64,000 nucleotides of DNA, taken from the NCBI GenBank assembly GCA_965153455.1, contig OZ234493.1, positions 32,912,213 to 32,976,212 on the forward strand, written 5' to 3'. Origin of the DNA: Sphagnum compactum (taxonomy: Eukaryota; Bryophyta; Sphagnopsida; Sphagnales). The notes under the pieces are model-generated. The model was not told the origin of the DNA. It was given only the letters and a program-made list of their open reading frames with translations, and made no database searches. Below, one piece after another: positions 25,924 through 38,310 of this stretch (position 1 is its first letter; every line of letters starts with the position of its first letter). The translations under genes and the position numbers were made by a program.

Positions 25924-27429
25924 ATTGTACACATAAGGACAACATTGCATTTGTGTTTAGGTCATTGACTTTAAATATGTTTTATGAAAAATTGTGAAAT
26001 GGTGAGGATTGCATAAATGTTTTCATGAATGTTATTTGACTATATGCACCTTTGATTGCATGATGAAGTCTTATAATGGATTCCTTTGGCATTTGTGAAG
26101 GTTAATGAGTTGAAGTGTATCTATGTGAAACATGTTGTGAACTAATGAGGAGTGTAAATATGTTTTGATGATGTATATTTGACTGCATGCACCTTCATGT
26201 GCATGATGAAGACTTATTGTGGATTCATTTGGCTTTTGTGAAAGTCCATGACTTGAAATGTGAACTTCTTTGAAAGATTATGAACTAGTGGGAACTACAA
26301 ATACATCTTGATGAAGTATATTTGACTGTACATGCACTTTTGTATGCATAATAAAGACTTCTAGTGGATTCTGTTGGCATTTGTGAAGGTCAATGACATG
26401 AATGTGAACTTTTATGAAACATCATGGGAACTCTAGTGAGGATTACAATATGTTTTGATGAAGTATATTTGATTGTACATGCACTTTTGTATGCATAATG
26501 AAGACTTATAGTGGATTATGTTGGCATTTGTGAAGGTTAATGACATGAATGTGAACTTTTATGAAACATCATGGGAATTCTAGTGAGGATTACAATATGT
26601 TTTGATGAAGTCTATTTGATTGTACATGCACTGTTGTATGCAGAATGAAGACTTACATTGGATTCTGTTGGCATTTGTACGTGAAGGTCAATTACTTGGC
26701 ATGTCAACATCTATGAAACATTGGAAACTAATGAGTAGTTCAAGTATGTTTAAAGATGATATATATTTGATTATACGTTCCATTGTATGCATTATGAGGA
26801 CTTATAGTGGACTATTTTGGCATTTGTGAAGGTCAATGACAAGTGAAAGACAAAATTTTAAAATTTGGAATGTATGAACCATTGTTGACATAAAAGGATT
26901 AAAAATTTGTTTATAATGGTATGAATATTATTTGATTTTATGCAACTTTGTATGCATGATGAGGACTTACAATGGATTGTTTAAACATTTGTGACTATCA
27001 ATGACATTAGACCAAAATTATTACTGTGGTTTCTATGGACCAAATTGTAACTTATGAGCATTGCAAATGTGTTACAATGAGTAAACTATAAACTTATGGG
27101 GATTACAAATGTGGTATGTAATGAATATTGTACATGACCCATGATTATAATCCTCACTGGATTTGTATACTGAACATTTTTAATATGTGTGGATGTCAAA
27201 TACGTGCTTAAGTTTGTGTTTCTGTGAATTCCATTGAAAACTACAAATGTATCATGCATCATCATGTTTTTTTATTCTATGCACCATTGTGTGGTTAAAG
27301 AGGATTTAAATTGAATAGTTTTTTGACATTTCTAAAGGTTGAATACATGACCTATGTTTAAATATGAATTATTGTGAATTGTTTAGGATTTTATTTTGAT
27401 TTAAATGGTGGTTGCAAATGGAGTTCTTC

Positions 27430-29315
27430 CTACAGTTTCAAAAAGCACATCCATCCATTGTCATAGGCAAGTGAGCATTTGATGGATTACGTCCATTTTG
27501 GGTCAAAAAAATGAAAGAATGTAATGTATATTGTTGCATATATCGCATAGTGCTTGAAGGATTATGAGTGGGGTTTAATCACATGCATCAAAAATCTAGA
27601 TTACATTCAGATTTTCATTGTGATTGTGAAGCAATCTGTGAAGACATTAATGGCCCTAACACTAATTACATGGGTTCTCATGCCACTTTTCTTGGTTTAA
27701 TTACACTATGGGAAGCAATAGTTTGCCCTAAGGATCTTCATTTGGAGTGGCATTCTTGGGATTGTGTATTTGGGAAATGTCAAGATTGTGGTGTGGACAA
27801 TTTAGCACTCTGTCCAATTACAAAGGAGGGAACATCTGATGCCCTAATACATTGGAAACATTTTAGTATGGAGACAATTATGACAAAGAAAGTGAGAAGA
27901 AAAAGTTAAAGCTCATGGAAAAGTTTACAAACTCCACAGAGTTTATTTAGTATTTCAAACCCAAGTTACAATATTTTGTGCGTCATAATTTTGTTGCAAG
28001 GTGGTAGGATCAATAATTCAAAAACTACTTTAACAATTTTCCAAATGACACTACAGTTTTAGTAATTGATTTTGCTGAAAATTATAGTTTTGAGGTCCAA
28101 AATGAAGTTCAATCTATGCGTTTGCATAGCTACCAAATCATTATACTTGTGCACATCTCTTTGATGCAGAATCCAAACCCTAACCCATATGATGAGGATT
28201 CTAAAACTCTCATGAGCTACCATTTCTATTTATCTGATGACAAGACTCATGATAGTTATTTTACATAGCACTATGTACATTTACATTGGGAGAATTTGGT
28301 AAAAGGTGGGTTTAGACCCAAACAACATTGGATTTGGTCAGATGGTTGCAGCTTTCAATTCAAGAGCAAGATTCCACTTTATTTTGTGAGTTGCTACCCT
28401 CATTTGACAGGTGGGTGTATTTGCACTTGGAGTTTCTTTGGATCTAGACATGGAAAGGGTCTTCATGATGGGGCTGGTGCGGTCTTGAAAAGGTTTATTT
28501 GATAAGTTCAGCTTGATACAGCTAGTCTTCAACTCCAAAATGTAGAACAAGTGGTAATATTGCTTTGTGAACGTCTAAGTCATCAATTAAAGACTTCATA
28601 TTCAGGGGAGCATAGACTAATCAGCCACACTTTCTGGTACATATAACCAATAGATGTGGACGTGGTGATTAATTTCACATGTACCACCATAAAGGGGACA
28701 AGGGATGTTCATTCCATGAAGTTTGTTGGTGCCATGGATGTGAATAAACTTTTTTAAAAAACTTAGTTTGTTTTTGTTATTTTTGTGTGGATATTAACTT
28801 CTCAGCTTATAAGAATCTACCATGGACACAATGTTGGGAAGTTGAGGTATTAATTCCTACCAATGTAACATATGTGCATAATGCCATGGAAATTGCCTTT
28901 CAGGAAGATGATTGGGATGATTATGGAGTTGATGGTGATCATCTAGCTTCTTGCATTTTTTTGGGGGACAATTTTGTAGTGAATTCAGAAGAAGGGAATG
29001 ATGAAAAGGTTGATTTTTATATCTTAATGTGCACAAAAACTCTTTTCACTTTCACCACATCATTCAAGTGTCCATGGTGACAACAATTCATTGTTGGTGA
29101 CATGGAATTGGTTGGGAAGTATTACCAGAAGTGGGGCCGATCAAAGTCTACTTACATTTATTGAAGGATTTTCCAAACTACCTATATTCATTAGTGCCAC
29201 GTTAGGGCAATCAAATTTTCGATGGCTCCAGCAAATCATAGAATCCAAGGAAATGATCTTGTGTATAAGCTACCCAAACATGCAGAGGATGGCATAAGAC
29301 AAACCATTGTAACCA
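27430..29315 (+). pseudogene. Transposase-like ORF with SDGC...HGKG signature, inactivated by C-to-T stops
   Basis: A protein of roughly 600 residues can be followed with about two frameshifts (near 27900 and 29085). Parts include CPKDLHLEWHSWDCVFGKCQ, WIWSDGCSFQFKSKIPLYFV (about 28330), FFGSRHGKGLHDGAGAVLKR (about 28435) and YYQKWG (about 29125). Near the end, YKLPKHAEDGIRQTIV (about 29265) restores an original frame. The acidic residue in SDG together with HGKG...DG resembles proteins of dispersed, probably transposon-derived families with DDE-like folds; I cannot name the family with certainty. Nearly all in-frame stops fall where CAG, CAA or CGA would keep the frame (for example TGA TAA after LKRFI, and TAG before HYVH). 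It sits directly at the end of the tandem array. Confidence 0.7.
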
Positions 29316-32020
29316 GTGAGCTATAATATTACTTTTTAATTTCAAGTGAATTTTGCAATCCTCTAGGTGTCCATTTTTTGATTTTATGACTAAATTTATG
29401 ATGAAGTTTGCATTATAGTGATTTGTTGAAATTCTAATAAGACTTGCTAGGTATTGGGTCTGCCACTTGTGTGTTTACTTATAGTGCCACTGCCAACATC
29501 ATGTTAGAGATCAGCTATATGGAGGAGGAAGCAAGTTATATTAATATCAAATTCTATTCAAATGAAAGTGGATGGCTTGTCACAGGAAAGGGCTTAGGCA
29601 AGTTATAGTTTAGGGTGTTTGCACACTATGGTGATTTTATATGGATGTCATAATGGCAATTTTGCATGTATTCCTTAGATACAAGAAAATTTTAAAAATA
29701 AAATTCATTGAAATAATATAAAAAAGGGACCCACTTATCTAAAACTATCATAATCAACCTTCCAAGAATGAAAATATCAAATCAAAATCATGGATAGCCA
29801 ATAACTAATGAACTTTTAAATTTTGCCCACACTTTTTGTCACATTTGCAAAATTCATGGATATGGACATTTATCTTACAATGTGTTAGTCTTATGTGTTG
29901 GAAACTTTGGGATATTGGATGAATCATGTTTAAGAAACTAAAGATCCATTGAATGAATGGAATGTGATTTTAATTAATTATGTTATAGACTTTCTAAAAT
30001 CCCAGAAAATATAATTATTTTAAAAGCCCTTTTAAGCATTTAAAAAACATTATTTAAAAAAAATCTTTTCTGATTTTTTTAATGTTTTATAGCATCATAA
30101 TTTGAAATTGTAAATGGAAAAAAATGTTACTTTCAATACCATCTAAATATTCATATTTTAAGCTATTTTTCAACTACATTAAAAAAGGACTTTGAAAAGA
30201 AATTATAATCTGGTGAAATTGTGACACCCTAATGTGCTTTCGTCGTTTAGATTTTGATTTCCAATGGTCAATTGATTCATTTTAAATCTTGATTTTCATG
30301 TGGGGGAGATATGTAGATTAGAACGTAGACTGTGACAAAAGACCATATAGAATCAAGATGTTGTATAAGACTTACAGCTAAGATGGAATCAAGATGTTGA
30401 ACCCAAGCATGTGTAATTTGTTGTACATGCATTTATCCTTTAGCACTAGTGAATGGTGGGAGGTGAGAAAATTATTCCTTCACTCCGTTGTACTTTCAAC
30501 ATCTTTGGTATGATTTAGTACCATTCTTCTTATGTGGATGTAACCATTTATTCATTTCCATTCAATCATGTAGACATTTGATTTTGCAATGCACAAACAT
30601 ATATGAATGTGATTTCAAATGATAGGAAAGTCGATTGGGGTTGGTCTTAGAATGCATAGGATGTTGAATATAGCCATAGCTAATATGTGCAAATGTTTTT
30701 TTGACCTACTTAGTTATCAAGTTTGAAAGTGACATCAATTATACAAGGTCCTAGTTGTATATATGATGAGGGACCTTAAACCCACTTATCAACATTCGTT
30801 TGCCAAATTTGTGTTTATTTGTGAAGCTTGTACCAATGTCACTTTGTAAATGTGCTGGCCAATAATTGTAATAGAGCTTATGGTTGCTTATGAAGTTACA
30901 CAAATGTTTTTTGCAAAATGGTGATTGAAAAGTACAAATGGAAAATATAGATGGCAAATACTAGCTATAGATGGATGTGTAAGCACATCATAAATTTGTT
31001 ATTTTTTAATAGGAAAAGAATTGTAGTTGCAAGTTGTGATTGCCTATGAGGTTACACAAATGTTTTCTGTAAAAGGGTAATTGGAAAATACAAATGGTTG
31101 TTCTAGTTATTTGGTTCATTCCCAATCTGGTCTCCAAGTCTTGCAGGGACAAGTTAGGGGAAGGCAAATGGGCCAATAAAGCATGTATATATAATGTTAT
31201 TTTTTTTGTTCTTATGTCCAAAAAAGGTGTTTTTCATGACAAATAATTAGTTCAATAGTCTTTGCGGTATCACTATATGATATTTCAATTGCCTTGATCT
31301 GCTATAATCCACTTGAATTTAGCTCCATATGGGCATAATCATGGAAGGTAGGCATGTTATCAAACTATGGTCAACTTGCAAGCTAAGAACTTTTTGTATT
31401 ACAAATTTCCTAGTATGCTCTTCATCAATATTTCATTAGTTATTCATGAAAGGATAGGGAGTTCAACCCAATGTTGTGTAGTTTGTAAGAATATTTGAAT
31501 TGAAACCTTGAACTTGGTTCCTTTGGTTTTGTATTTTTGATGTTGGAAGCTACTAATGATGTGTGGTGATGATTGCGGTTGTAGTTGTACTTTCATTGGT
31601 TGTTCCAAGGACTTGGAAAGCATGTTAACATAAATTTGTTGTTGATAACCTTGTTTTGAGAAAAAAATCTCCGATAGATTGTTCAAACAATTTTCATAGG
31701 TGCAAGCTAGCAATCTTTGAATGGACTCAATTTGTGTCTACTTGATTATCATAAGGATCTAATATCTTTGTATATGATGCATTTGTTTGCAAATGTTAGG
31801 CATTTTGGATCCTTCTTGGGACAAGGACACACCATATGGTATGGGGTCCAAAAAAGCAAAATTTGATTAGCTTCCACCTTTTCCACCCCCTATAAACAAC
31901 AAGGTGACTAGAACATGAAGCCGTAGAAGTTGCAAGTTACTATGGTGATTGCTCAGATCTAGCTGCTTTCCAAACCACCCATGTGGTTTGGAAACCTAAA
32001 CCTAAACCCAAAACCCATCA
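29316..32020. other. Intergenic DNA with a small diverged duplication
   Basis: No gene is supported. A block around 30865-30945 (GGTTGCTTATGAAGTTACAC and following) recurs in changed form at about 31030-31100. The rest is AT-rich with short frames only. Confidence 0.5.
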
Positions 32021-32023
32021 ACA

Positions 32024-32235
32024 ACATTTGTTGAAGAATCTCATGTGTTCTGCAAGTTGGCTTCATTTTTTGTTTATTGAAATCTAGGTGTAAAGAATCT
32101 GAGTACCATCACATTCTTATTGGCACTTTTTCATGGTAGCACCACTTGTTGAAAAATCTCATGTGGTGCTTTGCAAGCTGGTGTCTTTTTTTGTTTGATG
32201 ACTAGTTGTAGAGAATCTGAGTACCATCATTTATC
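32024..32235. repeat. Direct tandem duplication, ~125-bp offset
   Basis: The segment with TTGTTGAAGAATCTCATGTG, the TTTTTTGTTT run and AGAATCTGAGTACCATCA occurs at about 32028-32113 and again at about 32148-32230 with few changes. It has no coding content. Confidence 0.75.
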
Positions 32236-32848
32236 AACCCTGCTTTGCATTGGATTTTTGGGGATTTTCTCCACCTCTTAGATTCTTCCTTTGTGAGTGT
32301 TTGAATTTCAAGCTCTATTGAAGCCTCAAGTTTTAATGGAGGGTTTTTAAGCCTCATTGCAGCCTTGGCCCACATTTAGGGTTTTGTTGAACAAGATGGA
32401 AGTTGGGGAAGTAATAAGACAAAGCTTGGTTGTCTCTAGAAGGTAGTAATAGTGATAACAACATGCTTTAGAGTCTAGACTAAAGGTTGATAGGCACAAA
32501 AGATGATGGGTGCAACAGCAATAACACAAAGAGGGCTTTGGATCACTTGTGTTGGTGGTGGTGGATGCAAACAAAATGTTCACAACCATGGAAATGGATT
32601 AGGCACTTGATCATGCTACAAAACTTGGAGATTCCTTGACACTTCTTAGCATCCTACAACATGTCATGAATCTTGCCCCCTTTTTTTCTTTTCCAATTCC
32701 CTTTGTGGGTATCTGGTGGATGCATCTAGATTTTCTCTTTTCCAATCCATCCACACAAATGATAAAAAAAAACCATACCTATATTTGGAAGAAGCTTAAA
32801 ACTTTAAAAGCAATCATCATCATCATCATTTTTTTCTTTATGTTATGA

Positions 32849-35204
32849 CACCAGAAGAAAAACACCTATTTTCAACTAGTTTGTACAATTTTAATTGCAA
32901 GTGACATTTGCGACTAAAATCCCCTTAATCACTTTGGACAAGTCGCATGTGATATTAGTCGCAAATGATAAGGGGTATTGGATGAATGAAAAAGTCAACA
33001 AATACAAGTTCATCCCTTAGTTCCATTGTATATGTATTGTCACATGCGACTAAGATGTGTCTATTTTTGTCACTATCGAGGGCAAATGATGTGTTGCCAC
33101 GTGTCCCAATATTTAATTATTTAAAATAAATAATAATATTATTTTGAAATAATCTAGGATGTTCAATTCACAAGTTTGGATGATTTATATTATGTCACGT
33201 AGCCCAATGTAAATATGCCATGTGGCATTTCAAAATGAATTTAATAAAAAATACTAATATTAGGTTGGTAGGTACCTAGGTAGGTACATAAGTAGGTGCT
33301 TACAAATTTAGGCTAAATACCTACCTACCTACTTAGGTATAAAGGTAGGTAGGTAGGTCTTACCTTCCTAGGGTAAATAATTACTGAAATTACTATATAA
33401 TTAAAATTATTATTGTAAAACCATTTAACGGTCAACTAAATGTTTTTTTTCCATTGGTAATTAATAACTACAAATACCATAATTTGCTGAATATATATTA
33501 ATATTTTTAATTACTATAATATTACTGTAAAAATATTTATATAGATAAGTAATTACAGAAATTTTTTTATTAAAAAATTATGGTATAGTAATTCCTGCAA
33601 TTAAAATCATGAGAATAATTATTTTAACTACATTATAAAGTTTTCCTAAATTTGAATTCAGATTTAAAATTATAAATTATAGATTGTGAATAATTATGTT
33701 CAATTAGAAAATAATTATCAAATTACTATAATTAATTCTTATATGAAATAATTACAATGATTTTAAAGTAATGTAACATTAATTATGGTAATTGATTTAT
33801 TTTACTGTAATTATATAAAAACTTATGTTGTAACAATGACTATTTAGTGTTACTTATAATTAATAAATATAATCATTTATAATTATTGATAAAAATGGTA
33901 TATTATGAACAAGTAGTTATAAGGAATAAATAGTTTAATTTATTATATTAAAATCCATGTAGTTATGGTCATAACATTAATTATTTTAATTGAGTTATGA
34001 TTATTCTAAAAATTAAATAAGAATTAAATTATAATTATAAAATTTTACTATTCAAGTATTGTAATTTAAATTTAACAAATAAATTAAGTAATTACATTGA
34101 TTTTATGTCACTCTAGAATAATTATCATTAAAATAGAATTTTATGTTTTTATATTAAAAATTTATTGTAAATAAGTAAATAATGAATAATACATAAAATT
34201 ATTTTAATGTATCTTTTTTTAATACAATAATTACATCAAATTTGCTCATTATTTTAAGATTATTATAAAATTTTGAAATAAAATCTTAACTATAGGATGT
34301 AAGTTCTCAATTAGGATATGAAATTTTATTATTGTTATTAAAACATAAATGTTGTAAATACAATAGTTTTTTTTTATGATTGGGAACTATCATTTTAATT
34401 AATGTGGAAATTAATGTTGTAGTATTATTTATTCATTTTACATAAGCAGTAATACAAATAAGTAAAATAATTTATTATAATTATTTTAAATTTGTCGTAA
34501 AATTATTCTAAAATTTTATGATGTAGTAACAATTATTGTAAGTACATAATTAAATATTCTAGTATACTGGAATGTAATTATGACAATCATAAAAATTAAA
34601 TTAATTAATTAAATTATAGCGGAAATATTTTAATTTTTAAATATTAAATATTAAATTATGAATAATTAAGCTGAATTATAATTATGTGTCTATTATAAAT
34701 AATATAAGTAAAATAATTATTATGATTTTATAATAAATATATATTAATTAAAATAATTTTATTGTTATTAAAAATATTTTAAAAATTGAGTATAATAATC
34801 TATGTTGGAATATATTTAATTTATTTGAAACTATAAATAATTTAATGTAATGAAATTAATATAATTACAATAATCATATTTAATGATTTTAATTAAAATA
34901 AAAATACTATGAATATTAAGTTTAATCATAAATCAAATAATTACTATAATTGATGTATATAAACATATGTTGATTGCAACTAAGCACCACTTTGTTTACA
35001 ACTAATGGGACTTTAAATAGTTACTCTTGGATGATAAATCCAACCCATATATAGATGTAAATTAATTTAGTCACAAATTAGTTGTAGGTGACTCAGTTGA
35101 TGTTAGCATGATATCATATTAGGGCAAAAATTTAGTTGCAAAAACTAAATAGTCGCAAGTAGTTGGAAATGTGTTGGTCACGTATTGGACTTTTTCTTCT
35201 AGTG
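32849..35204. mobile_element. Non-autonomous CACTA-type transposon, 2.4 kb, TSD TGA
   Basis: The left end reads CACCAGAAGAAAAA and the right end, reverse-complemented, CACTAGAAGAAAAAG. Both are flanked by TGA (32846-32848 and 35205-35207), a perfect 3-bp target duplication. Subterminal regions carry repeats such as TTAGTCGCAAATG and its complement (for example TAGTCGCAAGTAG at the right). The interior of about 1.5 kb is extremely AT-rich with many in-frame stops, so no transposase is encoded. It shares with the 23690-25923 element an internal GTAG-type microsatellite and CACGTGGCA-like motifs near the left end. Confidence 0.9.
33265..33365. repeat. (GTAG/CTAC)n-type microsatellite inside the second CACTA element
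   Basis: The stretch reads as alternating GTAGGTAC and CTACCTAC runs, close to an inverted repeat. It lies about 420 bases from the left end, as in the first element (about 480). Confidence 0.8.
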
Positions 35205-35207
35205 TGA

Positions 35208-37209
35208 TGATCTCTTTGATTCTGCACCTCTAAGACCTACAAAGGCTAATGATCCACAACTACCCATTCAACTTTGAAGGTGTATTAATGGGTACCTTCT
35301 TCGAAATATAGTGACTAACTGGAAAGCCCATCTCACAAGGATGGACCCATTCAGATTGGGAGGTGCAATTGTAATCAACAATTTCATGACTAACTTTGCT
35401 GTGGGTGGGTGCATTTTTGTCTCCTTGGACCCTTCACTTCTTCTTTTTGCAGTGGGGTACAAATCATGGACCCATGACATTCTTCGGAGAAAGCTTGTGG
35501 ACTTAAAATTTTCCAACAAAACACAATTGTTTCAAAGCAATCTTGAGCTTCACCTAAAATGCAAGAACCTAGGGGTTAGTGTTGTTTGTTAGTCATTAAT
35601 GTCTCCTTTCTCTTGTTTCTCTATGCACACACAACATGTATTTTCTCCGCTGCCTACTACGACAGTTCCAATGTTTGGTGCTACATTTGTAGCACCTTCA
35701 TTTACTGCACATGATTATATAATGATTATTTGTCAATTTTAGTATAAATATGGCATCAACTTGTGGGTGTGGTTATACCCTAATAAACACCTTTTGTTAT
35801 GACAGTCGTGTGGGTGCTAGTGGGTCTAATCAATGCTACTGATGTCTTTTGAGCTTGCAAGATGGCCACTCTAGTTGCCAATTTAGAATGTAGTGTACAA
35901 TTATGGAGGCTACAAAAGGATTGATGATAAATGGTAAAAAACTTTATGTGCACATGTTACATAATGGATAATTTGTGTTTTTTGCCAAGATTGAGTGAAT
36001 TTATGATGAACCTTTAATAGGTTGAACCTTGGTTACAAGTGCTTGCACCTGCATCTATAGCTTCTATGGACAAAGGTCTCAAGCATTGAAAAAAAGAAAA
36101 GAAACTCAACATCCTGTTTGAGAGCATGAATATTTGAACCTTTGGGTTATCCACCTTTCATTAGGAAATTGGATAAAAATTGATCTTTTTAAAGTTGTAC
36201 CTAAAGGAAAATAACTATGAAGGAGAGTCACCCAAATTATATATAACTATAATGTCCCTAGAACATATCCAAGTTGCTTTTGAATAGACCATTTAATAAC
36301 AAAACATAGTGCCAATAAAATTAACTAAATGTTGTTCAAAATAGAACTTCCAAGAGGTAGCAACTTTGCCACTACTTGTAGACTTACAGTGTGACAAAAC
36401 TTTAAATACTTTAGATTGGTTGGTTTGCAACAATTAGTACGTCCAAGATATTGAAAACAATTATGGTGTGAAAACCTTCATACACCCATGGATTAAATTA
36501 TCAACATGAAGGAGGGAGCTTGGGTTGCAAGGTGTTAACCAAATCAATGTTCATGACCTTGATTTGATATAAAAAAACAACAAGAGTCATTAGGATGTGC
36601 TAATCATTTCCATCACTTGCAATAACTAACTAACAACATATTGTTACTCGAATTTCTCTGTCATGAGCTCCAAAACTAATGTCAAAATTTGCAATCTTTA
36701 ACTAATACATACTCAAAACATCTTAGTAGATTATGTAGATTACATTTGAAGATGTTTTGAAAATCAGTAACTTTAACCTTCATGTACCATAAAATATGTC
36801 CAAATACCTCCATAGTTTCATAATTAACAATCTGCTCCCAACACTAAACCTCCAATAACAAATTTAACATCTGTACAAGAGGAGGATATATGAGTGCATG
36901 CATAAACCAACAATATTGCAGTCCAATTAACATGATTGAAATGAACAAAACATTTAGACAGATATTAAATTTTGCCAAAAATAAGGCAAAAATGCTAGAA
37001 GATGAATAATGTAGTTTTGTAATTTCTAAAGACATGTAGGAGCATAAATTATCATTTCAATGTTTGAAAAGGATATATAGTTATATTTGTGTTACTGAAT
37101 TTGAGGAAATCATTTCACAAGACCAAGAATTGTGAGCATTGAAAGTCATGATTATGGATACCCAAAAGGCTCTTCAAATTAAGATGGACTATACCTAAAC
37201 ATTGGTGCC
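35208..37209. other. Intergenic DNA, one 93-codon frame of unknown nature
   Basis: The frame at 35311-35592 on the plus strand (MTNWKAHLTRMDPFRLGG...) has no recognised motif and no convincing neighbours. It lies directly beside the CACTA insertion, so it may be a piece of an older element. Nothing else stands out. Confidence 0.4.
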
Positions 37210-37728
37210 TCACTTTGACTTCCCAGCTTGACCATGCTTGCTAGATTTTGATTTGTCGACATGCTTGGTAGCCCTAGTTTTTGTTGATGTAGATAGCCTT
37301 AAAACAATTGGACATTTATCATGGCCCCTTTTTTTCATTATCTTTTTCAAAGGGCTTTCAACTAATTGATCATTTTGTTGGGACTTGTCAGACTACCTTT
37401 CACTAGAAGTCCAAGTACATTGCTCTTCATCCTCATTTTTTGAAAATGCCAAATCATCCTCTAGCTTTTCTTGAACTGCAATCCCCATGTTCAAAACCTT
37501 CTTCACACCTCTTTTATGTTTGTGGTCAAGGCCAGAGGATTGTGGTGGTGGTAGTGGGCACACAACCCCAACATCAACCTTAATTTGTTGATGGCGATTG
37601 GGGGATGTTTCTTCTTCGACTATTGCTTTGGGTGATGGTGTGATTTTAATGTTTCCCATAGAGGGATTGATAGTGTTTGATCTTGCAAATTGTAGTTGGT
37701 GACTTTCATGAAGGGTTGAAAAGGACAC
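37210..37728 (-). pseudogene. Unknown Lys-rich ORF with one in-frame TAG
   Basis: The frame opens at 37728, meets TAG at 37393-37395 where CAG would continue it, and then runs to TGA at 37210-37212, about 170 codons in all. The C-terminal third is very basic (LKKIMKKRGHDK, KHVDKSKSSKHGQAGKSK), as in nucleic-acid-binding tails. I do not recognise it. It is probably a transposon-derived or gene-derived fragment. Confidence 0.35.
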
Positions 37729-37959
37729 ATAAGTTCAAATTGGTCCTCTTGGTTCAAAATATAGTAATAAGAAATGGTAAGAAATCAATTAATGTTGATG
37801 TAGTTATCACATTAAAATTTCATAGTTAAGTGTTGTTTACAATGGATTATGACACATGCATCAGGATTCAGTATAATATTAAGGACAAAAATGGACACCA
37901 AGGGAATTATAAAAACATCTTAAAAATAATTAATGGCGGTCTTTAACAAAAATTACTTC

Positions 37960-38310
37960 ATAATGACATATATGAAGTTTCAATATACTATATATGAACT
38001 ACAGTGGAATCCTAGAAACAATGATGATTCCAAAAGGGGCTGTCTATACTCACATATGACATATATGAAATTTCAGAATACTATATGGACTTAAGTGGAT
38101 TGTTAGGGAAATGCATAAGCATGTCATGTCTTTAAAGATTGGCAACAACATCTAGATGACTCCAAAGGAACATGTATCTATATTCATAATGACATATTTG
38201 AGTTCTATTGTACTATAAGGACTCAAATTGACTCCTAGGGAAGTAGCATTGGACATGTTACAAGTGTTTAGTGACTGCCAATAATATAGATGACTCCAAT
38301 GGCACTTCAA
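37960..38310. repeat. Degenerate ~110-120-bp tandem repeat, three units
   Basis: Units share ACATATATGAAxTT, a CTATAxGGACT part and ATGACTCCAAxGGxAC. They start near 37970, 38058 and 38180. Divergence is strong, so the boundaries are approximate. Confidence 0.55.

Larger units (their letters stand above)
23430..27420. repeat. Tandem array, ~140-165-bp unit, split by a CACTA element
   Basis: About eleven degenerate units can be aligned on the marker GGCATTTGTGAAGGTCAATG, found near 23619, 25945, 26090, 26229, 26368, 26522, 26668, 26819 and 26983 and less clearly later. Each unit also carries a TATATTTGA...TGCACxTTTGTATGCATAATGAAGACTTA part. The array is interrupted between 23690 and 25923 by a transposon. 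The repeat continues in register on either side once one ATT is removed. Units near 26340-26640 are the most alike, which points to more recent local amplification there. Confidence 0.85.
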
